Shown here in pieces: positions 9,781-20,211 of a stretch of DNA of 64,000 nucleotides. Where the stretch lies: assembly GCA_023052935.1 (NCBI GenBank), contig CM041297.1, forward strand, positions 4,950,280 through 5,014,279, read 5' to 3'. The notes under the pieces are model-generated. The model searched no databases. It had not been told where the DNA came from and saw nothing but the letters and a program-made list of their open reading frames with translations. Position numbers and translations under genes: made by a program. Within the stretch, counting starts at the first letter, position 1. Each line of letters opens with the position of its first letter. The DNA is from Piezodorus guildinii (Eukaryota; Arthropoda; Insecta; Hemiptera; Pentatomidae).

Positions 9781-10570
9781 ATAAGTAAATCCGATCTTCA
9801 GCTGAATTGAATGTAAAACTATTTTTATCTCAAATCGCTCGAAGAAACCACGGAGTATTATATAGATTGATTGAGCCTTTCGTTCAATCCAACTACCTAA
9901 ATATATTTCACCCTATTTTTGGCGAATGTTATTCAGATTAAGATTAAAGATGATTTGATCAAAAGATAAACACGCAATATTTTAGTTTGCTGAATATATA
10001 ACAATTGATCCGATTCCCCTTAAGGTCAGATAACTCAACGTTATTTACACTCGATCCCGCCCGTCGGCCCTTGAATCACATCGACTTAGCAATTAAGAAG
10101 GTTCTCTACTTTTGCTTCCAAGATTGTAAATATTTTAATTTCGAAATGGTTTAGCCTGAGAGCGAGAGAAGATTGTGCATTGTGCTATTCGCACCGAGCC
10201 ACCTCTTGCCTGGCACAGCTCGCTGTAATCTCGGAATGGAACCCTTAAATGTAGGCATATTCTTCCGTCAAAAAGGCTCCATTGTTTTTAGCACGTTATA
10301 ATATTTTCACTTCTAGTTCAAAATAAACCATTGTGTTTATTTCTTTTACATCTGTGTGTATATTTTTAGATTTATACTTAAAAAAATACCTTATTTTTGT
10401 TTTGTTTTTATAAAACAACTACATTGTTAATTATTAACCAATATCAACAGAAGGCTTAATCTTTATTAAATAACAACGAACAATTAATCAGATAACCATT
10501 CACATTATTCCTTTATTATATATATATATTGAAAAAAAGACAATATGAACGATGGTAAATGAATGGACTT
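9781..10570. other. Unassigned stretch
   Basis: AT-rich except 10030-10260, which is GC-richer (CGATCCCGCCCGTCGGCCC; CACCGAGCCACCTCTTGCC). No frame or repeat assignment. Confidence 0.35.
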
Positions 10571-10689
10571 CACATTAACATTAATTCCACATATCGGATA
10601 GGTATAGTATTTTCCCGGTGGCACGACAGGCCGTGTTGATCCTTGGACACCCGTTGTAATCAACTGGGAGAATACTTTTGTGGTTTTCA

Positions 10690-10872
10690 ATGATATTGGG
10701 ATGGGTCATCACTCCGTATTTTTGTGAGTGGACACCAGTTGGCCGACGGGTCTCACATACCTGAGAACGAGGATCTGAGTGAAACCCCATGTAATTAAAA
10801 GATTGAAAAAGTCCTACGGATTCAAACTCAACACCTTTGGCTTTGGTAAGCTAGCGGGCCAGTCGCATAGCC
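10690..10872 (-). mobile_element. SINE3, reversed
   Basis: On the minus strand: a tRNA-like head with GGTGTTGAGTTTGAATCC (B-box region), GACTTTTTCAATC, then GAGACCCGTCGGCCAACTGG and TGTCCACTCACAAAAATAC. The order matches the copy at 54904-55095. The short frames here are accidental. Confidence 0.55.
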
Positions 10873-10910
10873 CCTATGTGTGTAATATTATAATTCAAAC
10901 AAAAAAAAAA

Positions 10911-11090
10911 TCTGGTTCGCACAACACACGACTTCCACTCACCTCTATTATTTATATCAATTCAAGAATATTTTAAACAAATTTATAAACGAAAATAAAT
11001 TGTTAAAGAATTATTTAAATTGGTTTTAAATAGAAACATGTGTTTTATTAAATAATCTATTATATTATTATCTAAGATAATCAGTTTGTT
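10911..11090 (+). repeat. H870 proximal-end fragment
   Basis: An A-run then TCTGGTTCGCACAACACACG, ACTTCCACTCACCTC, and TTATTAAATAATCTATTATA. It ends at AATCAGTTT, where a reversed SINE1 begins. Confidence 0.7.
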
Positions 11091-11262
11091 TGTTTATTTA
11101 TTTAACGTCACTTTATGCAACTATGGCTAATCGGACGATGCTACAGTGGGGATCCTAAATTCTGCCTATCAAGGTTTAATTAGGATAGGGGTCTTTAACG
11201 AGTACCTGACATCGCACAGGCTCGGGACCACCTTTTAACGTCCCCTCCGAAGGACTTTCCTT
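11085..11262 (-). mobile_element. SINE1 body and tail, reversed
   Basis: TTTGTTTATTTATTTAACGT, CGGACGATGCTACAGTGGGG, CAGGCTCGGGACCACC, CCTCCGAAGGAC. The tRNA-like head is missing. It lies between two H870 pieces in opposite orientations (10911-11090 and 11262-11907), so the locus is rearranged rather than a simple insertion. Confidence 0.65.
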
Positions 11263-11907
11263 TTTCATCAAAATGAGCTTACCAGAAGAACCACTTTATA
11301 CCATGCATTTTGCACCTTTTTTCGATTTTCTCGAAAACGGCTCAGAAGATTTTGATTAAACTCGCTATATCGATGTAAACTTCAATAGGCTTAAATATGA
11401 TGTAGGTTTCATTCTGATTAAAATAGTCTGACAGGACTTAAATGCCTATATTTTAAATTTTCTTCTTCTAAAGTACCTTTAATTTTGTATATTCTATAAA
11501 AATAACCATATTAATTTGTTATAATTAACAAATGTTGAGTGAATTTGAAAAACAACTAAAGGGGAAAACTGCATACATATTTTTTTAATGCAATTTTGTG
11601 TTATTGAACATAAGAACAGTAATAATATACATGTATGATATACCGTTTGAAAGCTAAAGATTTTAGAAAAAAATATTATCTAATACACAAGCTTGTAAAA
11701 GTTAATAAAGAGAGATAAAAAGCCGATAAAACTAACTTATTATTTTAGATGATAATATAATTGATATTAAATAAAACACATGTTTCCATAGAAATTAAAT
11801 TAATTCTTTAATAGTTTCACTAATTTTTATCTCCAACTGTATTTGAAAATTCATTAATCGATTTTTAAAACGGAGGTAAGTGAATGTTGTGTGTTGCCCG
11901 CACCAGA
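11262..11907 (-). mobile_element. H870 copy lacking its distal third
   Basis: It starts inside the element (TTTTTCATCAAAATGAGCTT) and runs to the intact proximal end (GTTGCCCGCACCAGA followed by T-run). Interior landmarks are conserved, including CTCGCTATATCGATGTAA. Confidence 0.7.
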
Positions 11908-12290
11908 TTTTTTCATTAAATTTGACCTACTATTATTGAGAATAATTAAATCGCGGTTTTTATGCCAACAAATCGTTCTTTTTTTTTTCTTTTTTAAAGA
12001 AGAAGAAAAAAGAAAACGAAACGCAAAACTTGCAAAAAAGAGTTGAAGTTAAGAATGAATCTGAGACATCTTTTATATTAAGCTGAGGTCAAAGACCGAT
12101 TTATGCCCATTCTACTTCCCCCAGACATCTTGATACTAATGGTATGTGTCTCTATTACATCGCTAGGTATGGGGTGGTCGTTCTACTATAAAATATAATA
12201 CTTAAACAAAACGATATAATGCTGGTCACTGATTTTTTAGATATGGTCTAGTATTTACAACTATGAACTTATTTAATAGATCACAAAATA
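11908..12290. other. Unassigned stretch
   Basis: A purine-rich patch at 11980-12030 and AT-rich DNA. No coding or repeat assignment. Confidence 0.35.
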
Positions 12291-12295
12291 AAATA

Positions 12296-12418
12296 TCTGG
12301 TGCGAGTAACACACGACTTCAACTTATCTGGCTTTTAAAATTAATTTATCAACTGATAAATAGAGATTAAAAAGGTTTAAAGAAATATATTTAGTTTTGT
12401 TGGAAACACATGTTTTAG
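12296..12418 (+). repeat. H870 proximal-end fragment
   Basis: TCTGGTGCGAGTAACACACG, ACTTCAACTTATCTGG, and GAAACACATGTTTTAGA. Diverged. It ends where the jockey B poly-T begins. Confidence 0.6.
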
Positions 12419-13000
12419 ATTTTTTTTTTTTCAGAAACAATTTTTATGGAGTAATATTAAAATCTGCCCTAATTAGGACATATTTAACAGTGATCAAGTA
12501 CAGCATTCACACAATATATACAAAACAATAAATTATAAAATAATAATACAATATACAATATACAATAAAGAATCAATAACAATATGTACAAAAGTCACTC
12601 ATACCTATATACAAATTCATGCACACTGCACATTGAGTGGAGAATCTAGCCAATGCTAGAACTCCAATATACATGTTACAAGAGGTCTCGAGGCCACTGC
12701 CGTTTCAACCTTCTAGGGGGATGGGAAGGGTGTGGGGAGCTGGATAGGGATTGAGATAGAGGATTGGGATGGTTCTGATTGAATTTAGATAATTTTGATG
12801 GTGTAAGGTCTAAAATAAATGGAATATTAGGTGTAAGGTATGGTTGGTGACATAATAAGGAGTATTGGATATTGTTCGGAGGACTTTGGATTAAAATAAT
12901 TGAATGCGTTTGACGTTAGGAAGTTTGACTTTCTCCCACAGTTCAAGTCCAGATAGGTTTCAGTACTGTCTTGTATATTAGCAATTTATTATTAGGTATA

Positions 13001-14138
13001 TTAACGGGCTGATTAAATTCCTCCATAAAAACTTAAATCCTTTATTTACATCGAAATGTTGACGTTTCGGGATCTTCTCCCATCTTCAGCAATCTGATTT
13101 ATACCATTTTGATCTTCAATTATTCCTTCAAACATTTTCAACAACAATACTCTGCGCGATCAGATATTTTATCTAATTGACTAGTTTTTACTAAGTTTGT
13201 TTTTAATTTATGCATCAGTGAAAATGTTTGAAGGAATTATTGAAGATCAAAATGGTATCAATCAGTTCTGAAGATGGGAGATAATCCCGAAACCAAATTT
13301 TTTATGTAAATAAAGGATTTAAGTTTTTATGGAATCACAGCCATTGAGAAATGGTGTCAGAACTGGAGGATTAAAATAAATCTTAAAAAATCTCACCAAA
13401 TTACCTTTACCTTCGTCACAAACCGATGACCTCCTGCCCTACCGTATCCTTTAATAATACCCCACTCATACCTGTTGAACAAAACCGATACCTAGGACTC
13501 CATCTTGACAAACGTCTTATATGGAATCCTCACACGGGACTAAAACGACAAGAGACTGCCGTAGATACCGATTACTACAACAGTTACTCGACAAACGTTC
13601 AAAACTTCCAATTCATTACAAAAAGATCATTTATGTTACCGTCATCAGACCCATCTGGACATATGGAATCGAGCTTTGAAGCTCCACTAAGCCATCTAAT
13701 TCCTCCCGTATCCAATCCTTACAATCCTCAATCCTTCGCAAAATCCTAAATGCTCCTTATGTCGTCACAAATAAAATCATCCAAAACGACCTTGAAGTAT
13801 ATTAATATCCCATTTGTTGCAGACCTTTCTCATACCAGATATATCACATTTAATTCCAAACTCCCAGAACATAAACCCTCTTGCCCGCAACCTATCAACC
13901 TCACATATTCCTGAAAACCCTCCGAGGCGATTGAAAATAAGATGGCCTCGGGATCTACTTACTTTAATAAACATCTAAGTTCTACCGCTGGGTAGTTTCT
14001 TCACAAGCCTTTCGCGCCCTTTATTCTAATTCAACAGTTTTACTTAAGTATTTATGTTAATACGGTTGTAAAATTCAATAAAATATGAATACAAATGAAG
14101 TTTTTATGGAAGAAATTTTGGAAGAATCAGCCCGTTAA
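13001..14138. mobile_element. Hairpin element inserted in jockey B and itself interrupted
   Basis: Ends TTAACGGGCTGATT (13001) and AATCAGCCCGTTAA (to 14138) are exact inverted complements. The left arm (13001-13145) and right arm (13215-13334 plus 14112-14138) pair along most of their length around a ~70-base loop. Without the jockey A insert the element is about 360 bp. Both arms carry the motif CTGAAGATGGGAG...ATCCCGAAAC (minus strand 13063-13089; plus strand 13268-13293). The termini resemble those of the 5.75-kb element at 56.2 kb (CGGGCTRAATAA, TTCCATAAATACT), so this is probably a short relative. Confidence 0.65.
13335..14097 (+). mobile_element. 5'-truncated jockey A inserted in the hairpin element
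   Basis: Flanked by a perfect 14-bp target duplication AAGTTTTTATGGAA (13321-13334 and 14098-14111). The RT remnant starts with IEKWCQNWRIKI, continues through RYLGLHLDKRLIWNPHTGLK, and has several frameshifts. The end corresponds to RRLKIRWPRDL. A short 3' UTR ends AATAAAATATGAATACAAATG. The duplication fixes the order: jockey B first, hairpin element second, this copy last. Confidence 0.85.
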
Positions 14139-14299
14139 CATACCTGTAATATTATACGAAATATTCCGGGTTTTTTTTTTTTTTAGAATATATTAATATA
14201 ATTAGCAGTTTGTTTTCAATGGATAGTTTAAAATGTCTGTTCATTGTATAATTGGCCAAATCGTCGATTAAGTTCTTGTCGTTTAAGTTGGATTAAATA

Positions 14300-14510
14300 A
14301 TATAACAGTATACAATTGTTATCTATAACAATCAGTTTTAACACCTTATCATCACTCTCCATTATGTTATCACCAATCATAAAATTATTATCACCAATCA
14401 TAAAATCATTATCTTTCCAACTGTATATTATATATCTATATTACAATTCTTATCTTCGGAAAACCAAAAAAGATCACTAAAAATATTTAAATATATACAT
14501 ATATATTTAA
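14300..14510 (+). repeat. H870 internal fragment with a short tandem duplication
   Basis: AACAATCAGTTTTAACACC...CATCACTCTCCATTA and CTTTCCAACTGTATATTATA match the H870 interior. TATCACCAATCATAAAAT occurs twice in tandem (about 14368-14410). Confidence 0.5.
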
Positions 14511-14825
14511 TTATATTAAAGAAAAAATATATCGAACAAAAATATTTACATTATTCTACCCATGTATTAATTTATGCAATATGATAGAAACGAAAATATA
14601 TTATCTTTGGATAAAATAAATCGTTTGATTAATGATTTGGACAAGACTACTCGAGCATGAAATGTCAAATAGTTCATTGAAAGAGTAGAGGCGATTTTGT
14701 TATTCATTCTTCTTTGGAAGTCTTAGAGTGAACGATCGTTACTGAACAAAAGGAGAGTTCCGAGCAGAAATGATTAATCACTCGAGAACATTAAACGAAA
14801 ATAATCGATTAAATTTATTCATATA
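14511..14825. other. Unassigned stretch
   Basis: AT-rich; contains GAACGATCGTTACTGAAC. No family recognised. It may be the distal part of the Tc1-like-ended repeat that follows. Confidence 0.3.
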
Positions 14826-15291
14826 CTTGATGTTTAAATTAATTATTACACAATAACTATACAATCTTAATTCATCTTCAACGGATAACTCATTCTTTTT
14901 AACTATTATTAATATAAAAAAACAAAAATTAACTTTTCAGTGAACTTCTTACAACTTTGGCAGTCGAGAAATCAATAAATCAAACTAAGAATAAAATGTA
15001 TCCTCTTAATTCCTCTCATAAGATTACTAGACTGTAAATAAAGCTCCAGACACAAAAATCACATTGTTTGCATTTTTATTTTTATTACGTAAGAAATCTT
15101 AATAATAATAATTATATTTAACCAAATGATTTATTGTTATTTACGATAGTGACAAGTTTTTCTTAGGCCTAATTAGCAAATTTTTATATAAATACAAATA
15201 ATAATATATTTTATTTTATTTAGGTATTTATAGAGGTTGTTCATATTTTATTGATGTAAGCCATAGGTCATCTCAAACGTTTGACCGGCAG
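14826..15291 (-). repeat. Tc1-like-ended interspersed repeat (X), copy 1
   Basis: On the minus strand it begins CACTGCCGGTCAAACGTTTG with TA just outside, which is typical of Tc1/mariner ends. It continues GACCTATGGCTTACATCAAT, TTTGCTAATTAGGCCTAAG, TGTCTGGAGCTTTATTTACA, TTATTCTTAGTTTGATTTAT, TTGTAAGAAGTTCAC. The same order occurs on the plus strand from 22340 to 24490. No transposase codons and no second terminal repeat were found. Confidence 0.5.
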
Positions 15292-15298
15292 TGTAAAT

Positions 15299-15299
<1 letters not shown>

Positions 15300-15367
<68 letters not shown>
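15300..15367. repeat. TA microsatellite, left half
   Basis: Almost pure (TA)n, directly abutting the mariner. The same repeat resumes on the other side at 16267, so the element split one microsatellite. Confidence 0.95.
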
Positions 15368-15371
<4 letters not shown>

Positions 15372-16262
15372 GTTGATGCAAAATTAATGCAGGTTTCCTC
15401 TATTGCAATATCTTAATTCCAATTGTGTAAACAAAGCTAATCCTAACATTGATCATTATTATACCAAAACAAACCTTATCTAATACCCTCTCTTTCACCA
15501 TGAATTTGTTTAGTAAAATCGTTTTGTTCAGTGTGTTTAAAGGTCTTGAATCGAAAATGTCAAAGTGCGATTTTCGTCAAATTTATTTTTACGAATTTAA
15601 ATTAGGGCGCAGCGCTGCGCAAACGGCTCGTAATATTAATGAAGTGTGGGGTCAGGGGGCTATTAATGAATGCACGGTGCAGCGTTGGTTCCAGAAGTTT
15701 CGCAGAGGAGATTTCGACCTCGAAGACAAGGAAGGTCGGGGCCGTCATCTTGCTCTGGACAACGACCAGCTGAGGTCAAAAGTGGAAGAAGACCCAACCA
15801 AAACCACACGAGAAATGGCGGCGGAACTCGGAACTCAAAAATTGCAACGTCTTTGCCCAGCATTGATGAATCGGAAGGGGCCGATCCTGCTCCACGATAA
15901 CGCCAGACCACACGTTGCACAACCAACGCTTCGACGACTGCACGAGTTGGGCTACGAAGTTCTCCAACATCCGCCTTATTCACCTGACCTCTCTCCTACA
16001 GACTTCCACTTTTTCAGGCATCTGGACAACTTTTTGAGGGAGAAAAATTTTCAAAACCAGGACGACATTGAAAATTCTTTTCGTGATTTCATTGAGTCCA
16101 GGGATTCGGATTTTTTTTCTGGTGGAATAAGAAAGCTTGTTGAACGTTGGCAAAAGTGCATTGATTCAGATGGAAATTATTTTGATTAAATATATATGGT
16201 TAAAGTAAAGATATGGCGTATTTACAATACCTACTAAAAACCTGCATTAATTTTGCATCAAC

Positions 16263-16266
<4 letters not shown>
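15368..16266 (+). mobile_element. Mariner element, copy 1 (899 bp, internally deleted)
   Basis: Perfect terminal inverted repeats of at least 26 bp, starting TTGGGTTGATGCAAAATTAA. TA dinucleotides flank both sides (15366-15367; 16267-16268), as Tc1/mariner elements require. The TIR and protein are closest to the cecropia/Hsmar1 branch. Full-length elements of this type are about 1.3 kb, so roughly 0.4 kb is missing from the middle. Copy 2 at 39760-40657 has the same length and the same junction. Confidence 0.95.
15557..16189 (+). CDS. Mariner transposase, internally deleted (210 aa)
   Basis: I chose the ATG giving MSKCDFRQIYFYEFKLGRSA because it aligns with known cecropia-type starts; the frame is open 36 codons further upstream without a better start. 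An N-terminal paired HTH region (about residues 5-90) includes TVQRWFQKFRRGD and DNDQLRSKVEEDP. At MAAELGTQKLQRL (about residue 95) the protein jumps from the DNA-binding domain into the last third of the catalytic domain. The WVPHEL linker and the first catalytic Asp block are gone. The second Asp (LLHDNARPHV) and third Asp (YSPDLSPTDFHFF) remain in D-34-D spacing. The deletion keeps the frame, but with one of three catalytic Asp missing it should be unable to cut DNA. It might still bind the TIRs. Confidence 0.9.
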   Translation: MSKCDFRQIYFYEFKLGRSAAQTARNINEVWGQGAINECTVQRWFQKFRRGDFDLEDKEGRGRHLALDNDQLRSKVEEDPTKTTREMAAELGTQKLQRLCPALMNRKGPILLHDNARPHVAQPTLRRLHELGYEVLQHPPYSPDLSPTDFHFFRHLDNFLREKNFQNQDDIENSFRDFIESRDSDFFSGGIRKLVERWQKCIDSDGNYFD

Positions 16267-16330
<64 letters not shown>

Positions 16331-16335
16331 ATATA
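16267..16335. repeat. TA microsatellite, right half
   Basis: Continuation of the (TA)n tract broken by mariner copy 1. Confidence 0.95.
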
Positions 16336-17225
16336 GTCATGATAATAAATAATAATATAAATAAATACATTAAAAAACCGCCCTGACGTCATAAATTTGA
16401 GAAACTTTTACTTACCTGCACTATTCTAAACATATTTATTTCAGTGTTCTTTCAAAGTTTATAGTATACACATACGCCTGTGTAAGACACTATTTTATCT
16501 CAAATTGTAAGTAAATTTCCAATAAAATCTTTAATGTAAATTCTAATTGAAATATCTATTTACCTACTGTATATCTATTTATTGTTCAATGTATTCTTTT
16601 CTATATCTCTAACAATGACATCATCCTATTAATTATTCTATAAAATATTAATATTCTGTTTTTTTGTTATATCACTGTTGAGAAGGCATGAATATGAGAA
16701 CAATAAATTTTGAAACTTGCATAAATAAAATTACTTATTTATTAACTGATTCCTAAGACCAGTTAGAAAAACTTAAATTACCAACAGTCGAGAACTAATC
16801 AAACTATTTATTAGGATCAAATAAAACATAAATAAATGTTTGTAGTATGTATTAACGTTACACAATATACTAATGTCTCATCTCGTAAATATTAGACAAA
16901 AATAAATATGACTAATGCATTTTCTGCTATCTTCATTGCTTCTGAGATTATCTTAGCCCATTGAGAGGAGAATGTACCAACGAGTAGTTAATCCATAATG
17001 TTCGTAAGAGAGCGCCGAATTGCACAACCATTATAAATAGAAACATAGTTCGAATATTTTCTAGGAATACGGAAAAATGGAGGCACAGAAATGATGTTTT
17101 TCATAGAAAGGCAAATTCTACACGTGTTGCGAACGTAATAATTTGAGGAAAATTATACCTTAAGTGCTTTATTGCAACAGGGTGAAAAATCTACTCTGTC
17201 ATGAAGGATGTGTTTGGAGTAGGCT
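16336..17225. other. Unassigned AT-rich stretch
   Basis: No frames with recognisable protein and no repeat matched elsewhere. It is one of the longer stretches without identifiable mobile-element sequence. Confidence 0.4.
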
Positions 17226-17229
17226 TTTG

Positions 17230-17870
17230 GTACACTAAATCCCAATTCTTTATTTATTTTTTATACATATTTTATTGAATTTTACAACTGTATATTAACA
17301 TAAATAAAATAAGTAAAAGTGTTGAATTATAATAAAGGGCTTAAAAGGCTTGATGGGTTGCGAACAAGAGGGTTTATATGGGTTGGGAGTTTGGAATTAA
17401 AAGTGGTATATCTGGTACGAGAAAGGTCTGCAACAAATGGGATATTAATATACTTCAAGGTCGTTTTGGATGATTTTATTTGTGACGAAATAAGAAGTAT
17501 TTAGGATTTTGCGAAGGATTTCGGATTGTAAGGATTGGATGCGGGAGGAACAAGATGGCGTAGTAAAGCCCTAAAGCTCGATTCCATATGTCTAGATGGG
17601 TCTGATGTCGGTAACATAAATGAGCTTTTTGTAATGATTTAGGTTTTGAACGTTTGTGTAGTAAGTGTTGTAGTAATCGGTATCTACGGACAGTTTCTTG
17701 TCGTTTTAGTCTCTTGAGAGGATTCCATGTAAGACGTTAGTCAAGATGGGGTCCTAGGTATAGGATATGTTCAACAGGTATGAGCGGTGTATTATTAAAG
17801 TATTATTATGTATTATTATACAGTGGGGCAGGAAATCATCGGTTTGCGACGAAGGATAAAGATAATTTGG
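17230..17870 (-). mobile_element. 5'-truncated jockey A, decayed
   Basis: The 3' UTR (ACAACTGTATATTAACAT) is at 17285-17305. RT C-terminal codons follow up to about 17870, including counterparts of IRPIWTYG, LLQHLLHKRS and RYLGPHLD. The opening codons correspond to TDDFLPHC. Multiple frameshifts. It lacks the PPRR ending seen in other copies. Confidence 0.7.
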
Positions 17871-18069
17871 TGTTATCCCAAATATGAAAACAAAAAAAAA
17901 AAAAATCGGAAAAAATGTACCAGTTATTACATAATAATTTATAACTAATAAAATAAATTAAATTGAAAATTTTCTGTCTCATAATCATTTGTAATAATAA
18001 TTTCAAAAAAAGTTTACATTATTTCATCGATAAGAAAAAATGAACTGTCGAGGATAAACCACGGCTTAC

Positions 18070-18292
18070 CTTTCACTTAAGGGACCACCTGTGATGTAGT
18101 GGTCTGCATAACAGTCTTCTATCCTAAGGTCACGGGTTGAAGCCCGGCAGATGGCCCTAGGATTGTTTCGTCTATCGGAGAAGTAAAAAATGGTGATCCC
18201 CAGCTTCTGTGATATCAGGTTCTCGTTAAAGATCCTAAATAAACATCGATAAGCAAAATTTAAGACCAACACTCTAGCATCGTTCGAAAAAA
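18070..18292 (+). mobile_element. SINE1
   Basis: The head CCTGTGATGTAGTGGTCTGC (A-box region) and CACGGGTTGAAGCCCGGC (B-box) are well preserved. The body has TGGCCCTAGGATTG, then GTTAAAGATCC and AACATCGATAAGC. It ends near CTCTAGCATCGTTCG. Confidence 0.75.
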
Positions 18293-18344
18293 ATCAATAG
18301 CGATTCATAACTCATTCCTGTTAGTAGTTATCACTTAGGAGAGC

Positions 18345-18575
18345 TATTGTTTGTTCATTCATTTAATGTCACTTTTCGCTACAGTGGGAGTCCTAAAGTT
18401 CGCTTATCCAGGATTAATTAGGATAGGGATATTAAACGAGTACCTGACATCGCACAGGCTCGGGACCACCTTTTTACGTCCACCCCGAAGGAAAGCATAA
18501 CTAAGAATATTTTACTCCTATTAAAAAAAGCCTCCTGGCGGGTTTGAACCCGTGACCTTGGGCATTGTGAAATAC
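18345..18575 (-). mobile_element. SINE1, reversed
   Basis: TTGTTCATTCATTTAATGTC, CTACAGTGGGAGTCC, GCACAGGCTCGGGACCACC, and B-box complement GGCGGGTTTGAACCCGTGAC. It lies ~50 bp from an opposite-strand copy, so the two form a loose inverted pair. Confidence 0.75.
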
Positions 18576-18830
18576 GTCTGTATGGCTAGTAGTTATAGAA
18601 ATATGTTTTTTACAAAAAAAACGGAAACCAAAAAAATTCTTTTTTTTTGTTATCAATTTGGTTAATATCATGGAAATGGCTGTTCCTAACAATATGATAT
18701 ATAATATAGTTCCTAACTACTTTACGAGACATAAAATTAACTTTAATTTGAGTAGTAATAAAAATCCGTAGGTCTAATACTCACCGACAGCATGTCAGAG
18801 TAATGGTTACATGGGTCAGAATACGTCTCT

Positions 18831-19786
18831 TCTTTTTTTTTTTTTTTTTTTCAACAACAATTTTTATTGAGTAAAATTACAATCTGTCCCAATTTGGACA
18901 TCAATAGTAGTGGTGAAAGATATCATACATACTACATTCATACAATATTTACACGGCATAAAATTAAAATAAAATATATACACAATAATGAATCAATACA
19001 ATAAAGTCGAGAATTCACTTATACCTATATACACATACACACATTCATACATACATCACATTGAGTGGAGAATCTAGCCAGTGCTAGAACTCCAATATAT
19101 TTAAAAAAGGTCGCGGGGCCACTGCCGTTTCAACCTTCTAGGTGGGTTGTCTGGATGAGTGGAGCTGGATAGGGATTGAGCTAGAGGATTAGGATGATGA
19201 ATGAGATTCTGGTGGAATTTGGAAAATTTGGATGGAATTAGGTCTGAAATAAAAGGAACATTAAGGTCGTGGTGCAAGGTATAGTTGGAGACATAATAAG
19301 GAGCATTTATTGTACTATTGTACGGAGGACTTTGGATTGAAAGGATTGAATGCGTTTGATGTTATTACGTTTAGCTGTACCCCACAGTTACAGTCCGTAG
19401 GTCCAGATGGGCTTCAGTATTGTCCTGTAGATTAATAATTTGTTGTCAACTATAAGTTCAGATTTTCTGTCGAGTAGTCGGTATAACTGTCCGAATCGTC
19501 GGTTGAGATCTTGTCTTTTAAGTCTTGTATGTGGGTTCCATGTCAATCTTTTGTCTAACAGTAAGCCAAGATACCGGACTGTATCTGAAGGAGGAATTGG
19601 AATGGAATTGAAGTAAACTGGCAAACAGGAGTTTCGTCGAAGAGTGAAGGTTACGTGTTTGCATTTGGCTTCGTTCACCTTTATGCGCCAAGCATTACAC
19701 CAGTCTTCGATAAGCGAAAGGTGTCTTTGCAGGTTTAAGGATGATGTTTCAGGATTGGAACTGGATGATAGGATGGCGGTGTCGTC
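18831..19786 (-). mobile_element. 5'-truncated jockey B with target duplication
   Basis: Flanked by CAGAATACGTCTCT (18817-18830) and CAGAATATGTCTCT (19787-19800), a 14-bp duplication with one change. The poly-T start and a ~270-bp 3' UTR precede the RT C-terminal region. This is the best copy of subfamily B: it reaches the DDTAIL part of the RT catalytic YADD box exactly at the truncation point. Confidence 0.85.
19120..19786 (-). pseudogene. Reverse transcriptase C-terminal part (jockey B)
   Basis: Minus-strand reading: DDTAILSSSSNPETSS (rest of the YADD box), RHLSLIEDWCNAWRIKVNEA, then RYLGLLLDKRLTWNPHTRLK and LIYRTILKPIWTYGL. An in-frame stop follows at about 19388. After LWGTAKRNNIKRIQSFQSKV an 8-base duplication shifts the frame. 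The rest, ending RRLKRQWPRDLF, is readable in the shifted frame. The catalytic region is mostly cut off, so it is non-functional. Confidence 0.8.
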
Positions 19787-19800
19787 CAGAATATGTCTCT

Positions 19801-20208
19801 AAAGATCCAATTTTGAAACACGTCTGCAGCGATTTGCCACCCACTGTTGTGTAGCAGAGTAGCGTTGTTTGATTCGCATTGCTAACTAGTATTATGAGGT
19901 CAAAAGGAAAATTGTGGTCAAATGAGTCAGAATTATAATAATAATAATTATGTTAAAAAAGAGTATCTCGTTTTTTCGCAAAAACAAAACATTTTTTTTG
20001 TAATACATATATAGCTATATTAACATACAAATGTATTTTACCACTCAAATGAAAGCTTATTAAATAATTAATGATTTACTTTATTACCATTATCTTCATA
20101 GGATGAGCCGTTTCCATGATATTAGCCATACTTATGTTTCAAAAGAGTGATATTCCTTTTTTGAATCGCCGCCATTTTGCAATTAACCCGTTTTGAGTAG
20201 ACAGACCT
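19801..20208. other. Unassigned stretch
   Basis: No frames or repeats recognised. It includes ATGAGCCGTTTCCATGATAT and a CGCCGCCATTTTGC patch near 20170. Confidence 0.35.
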
Positions 20209-20211
20209 GTA

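Larger units (their letters stand above)
12420..14300 (-). mobile_element. Jockey-like subfamily B copy, split by a nested insertion
   Basis: The 3' part (12420-13000) has a poly-T end, the subfamily B 3' UTR and decayed RT codons up to the counterpart of KPIWTYGL. The remaining RT sequence resumes at about 14185-14300 (ATTGGCCAAATCGTCGATTA, AGTTCTTGTCGTTTAAG), collinear with 19430-19530. The gap is filled by the hairpin element 13001-14138. Confidence 0.7.

Noticed and set aside
13063..13293. Calling the shared motif a proven hammerhead ribozyme
   Set aside because: Both catalytic-core strands are present, but stem II does not start with the usual G-C pair and I could not find the cleavage-site strand (stem III partner ending in GUH) at any copy.
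15663..15983. Open frames on the other strand or in other frames of the two mariners (also 40055-40375)
   Set aside because: They are shadows of the transposase frame, present identically in both copies, with no motif of their own.
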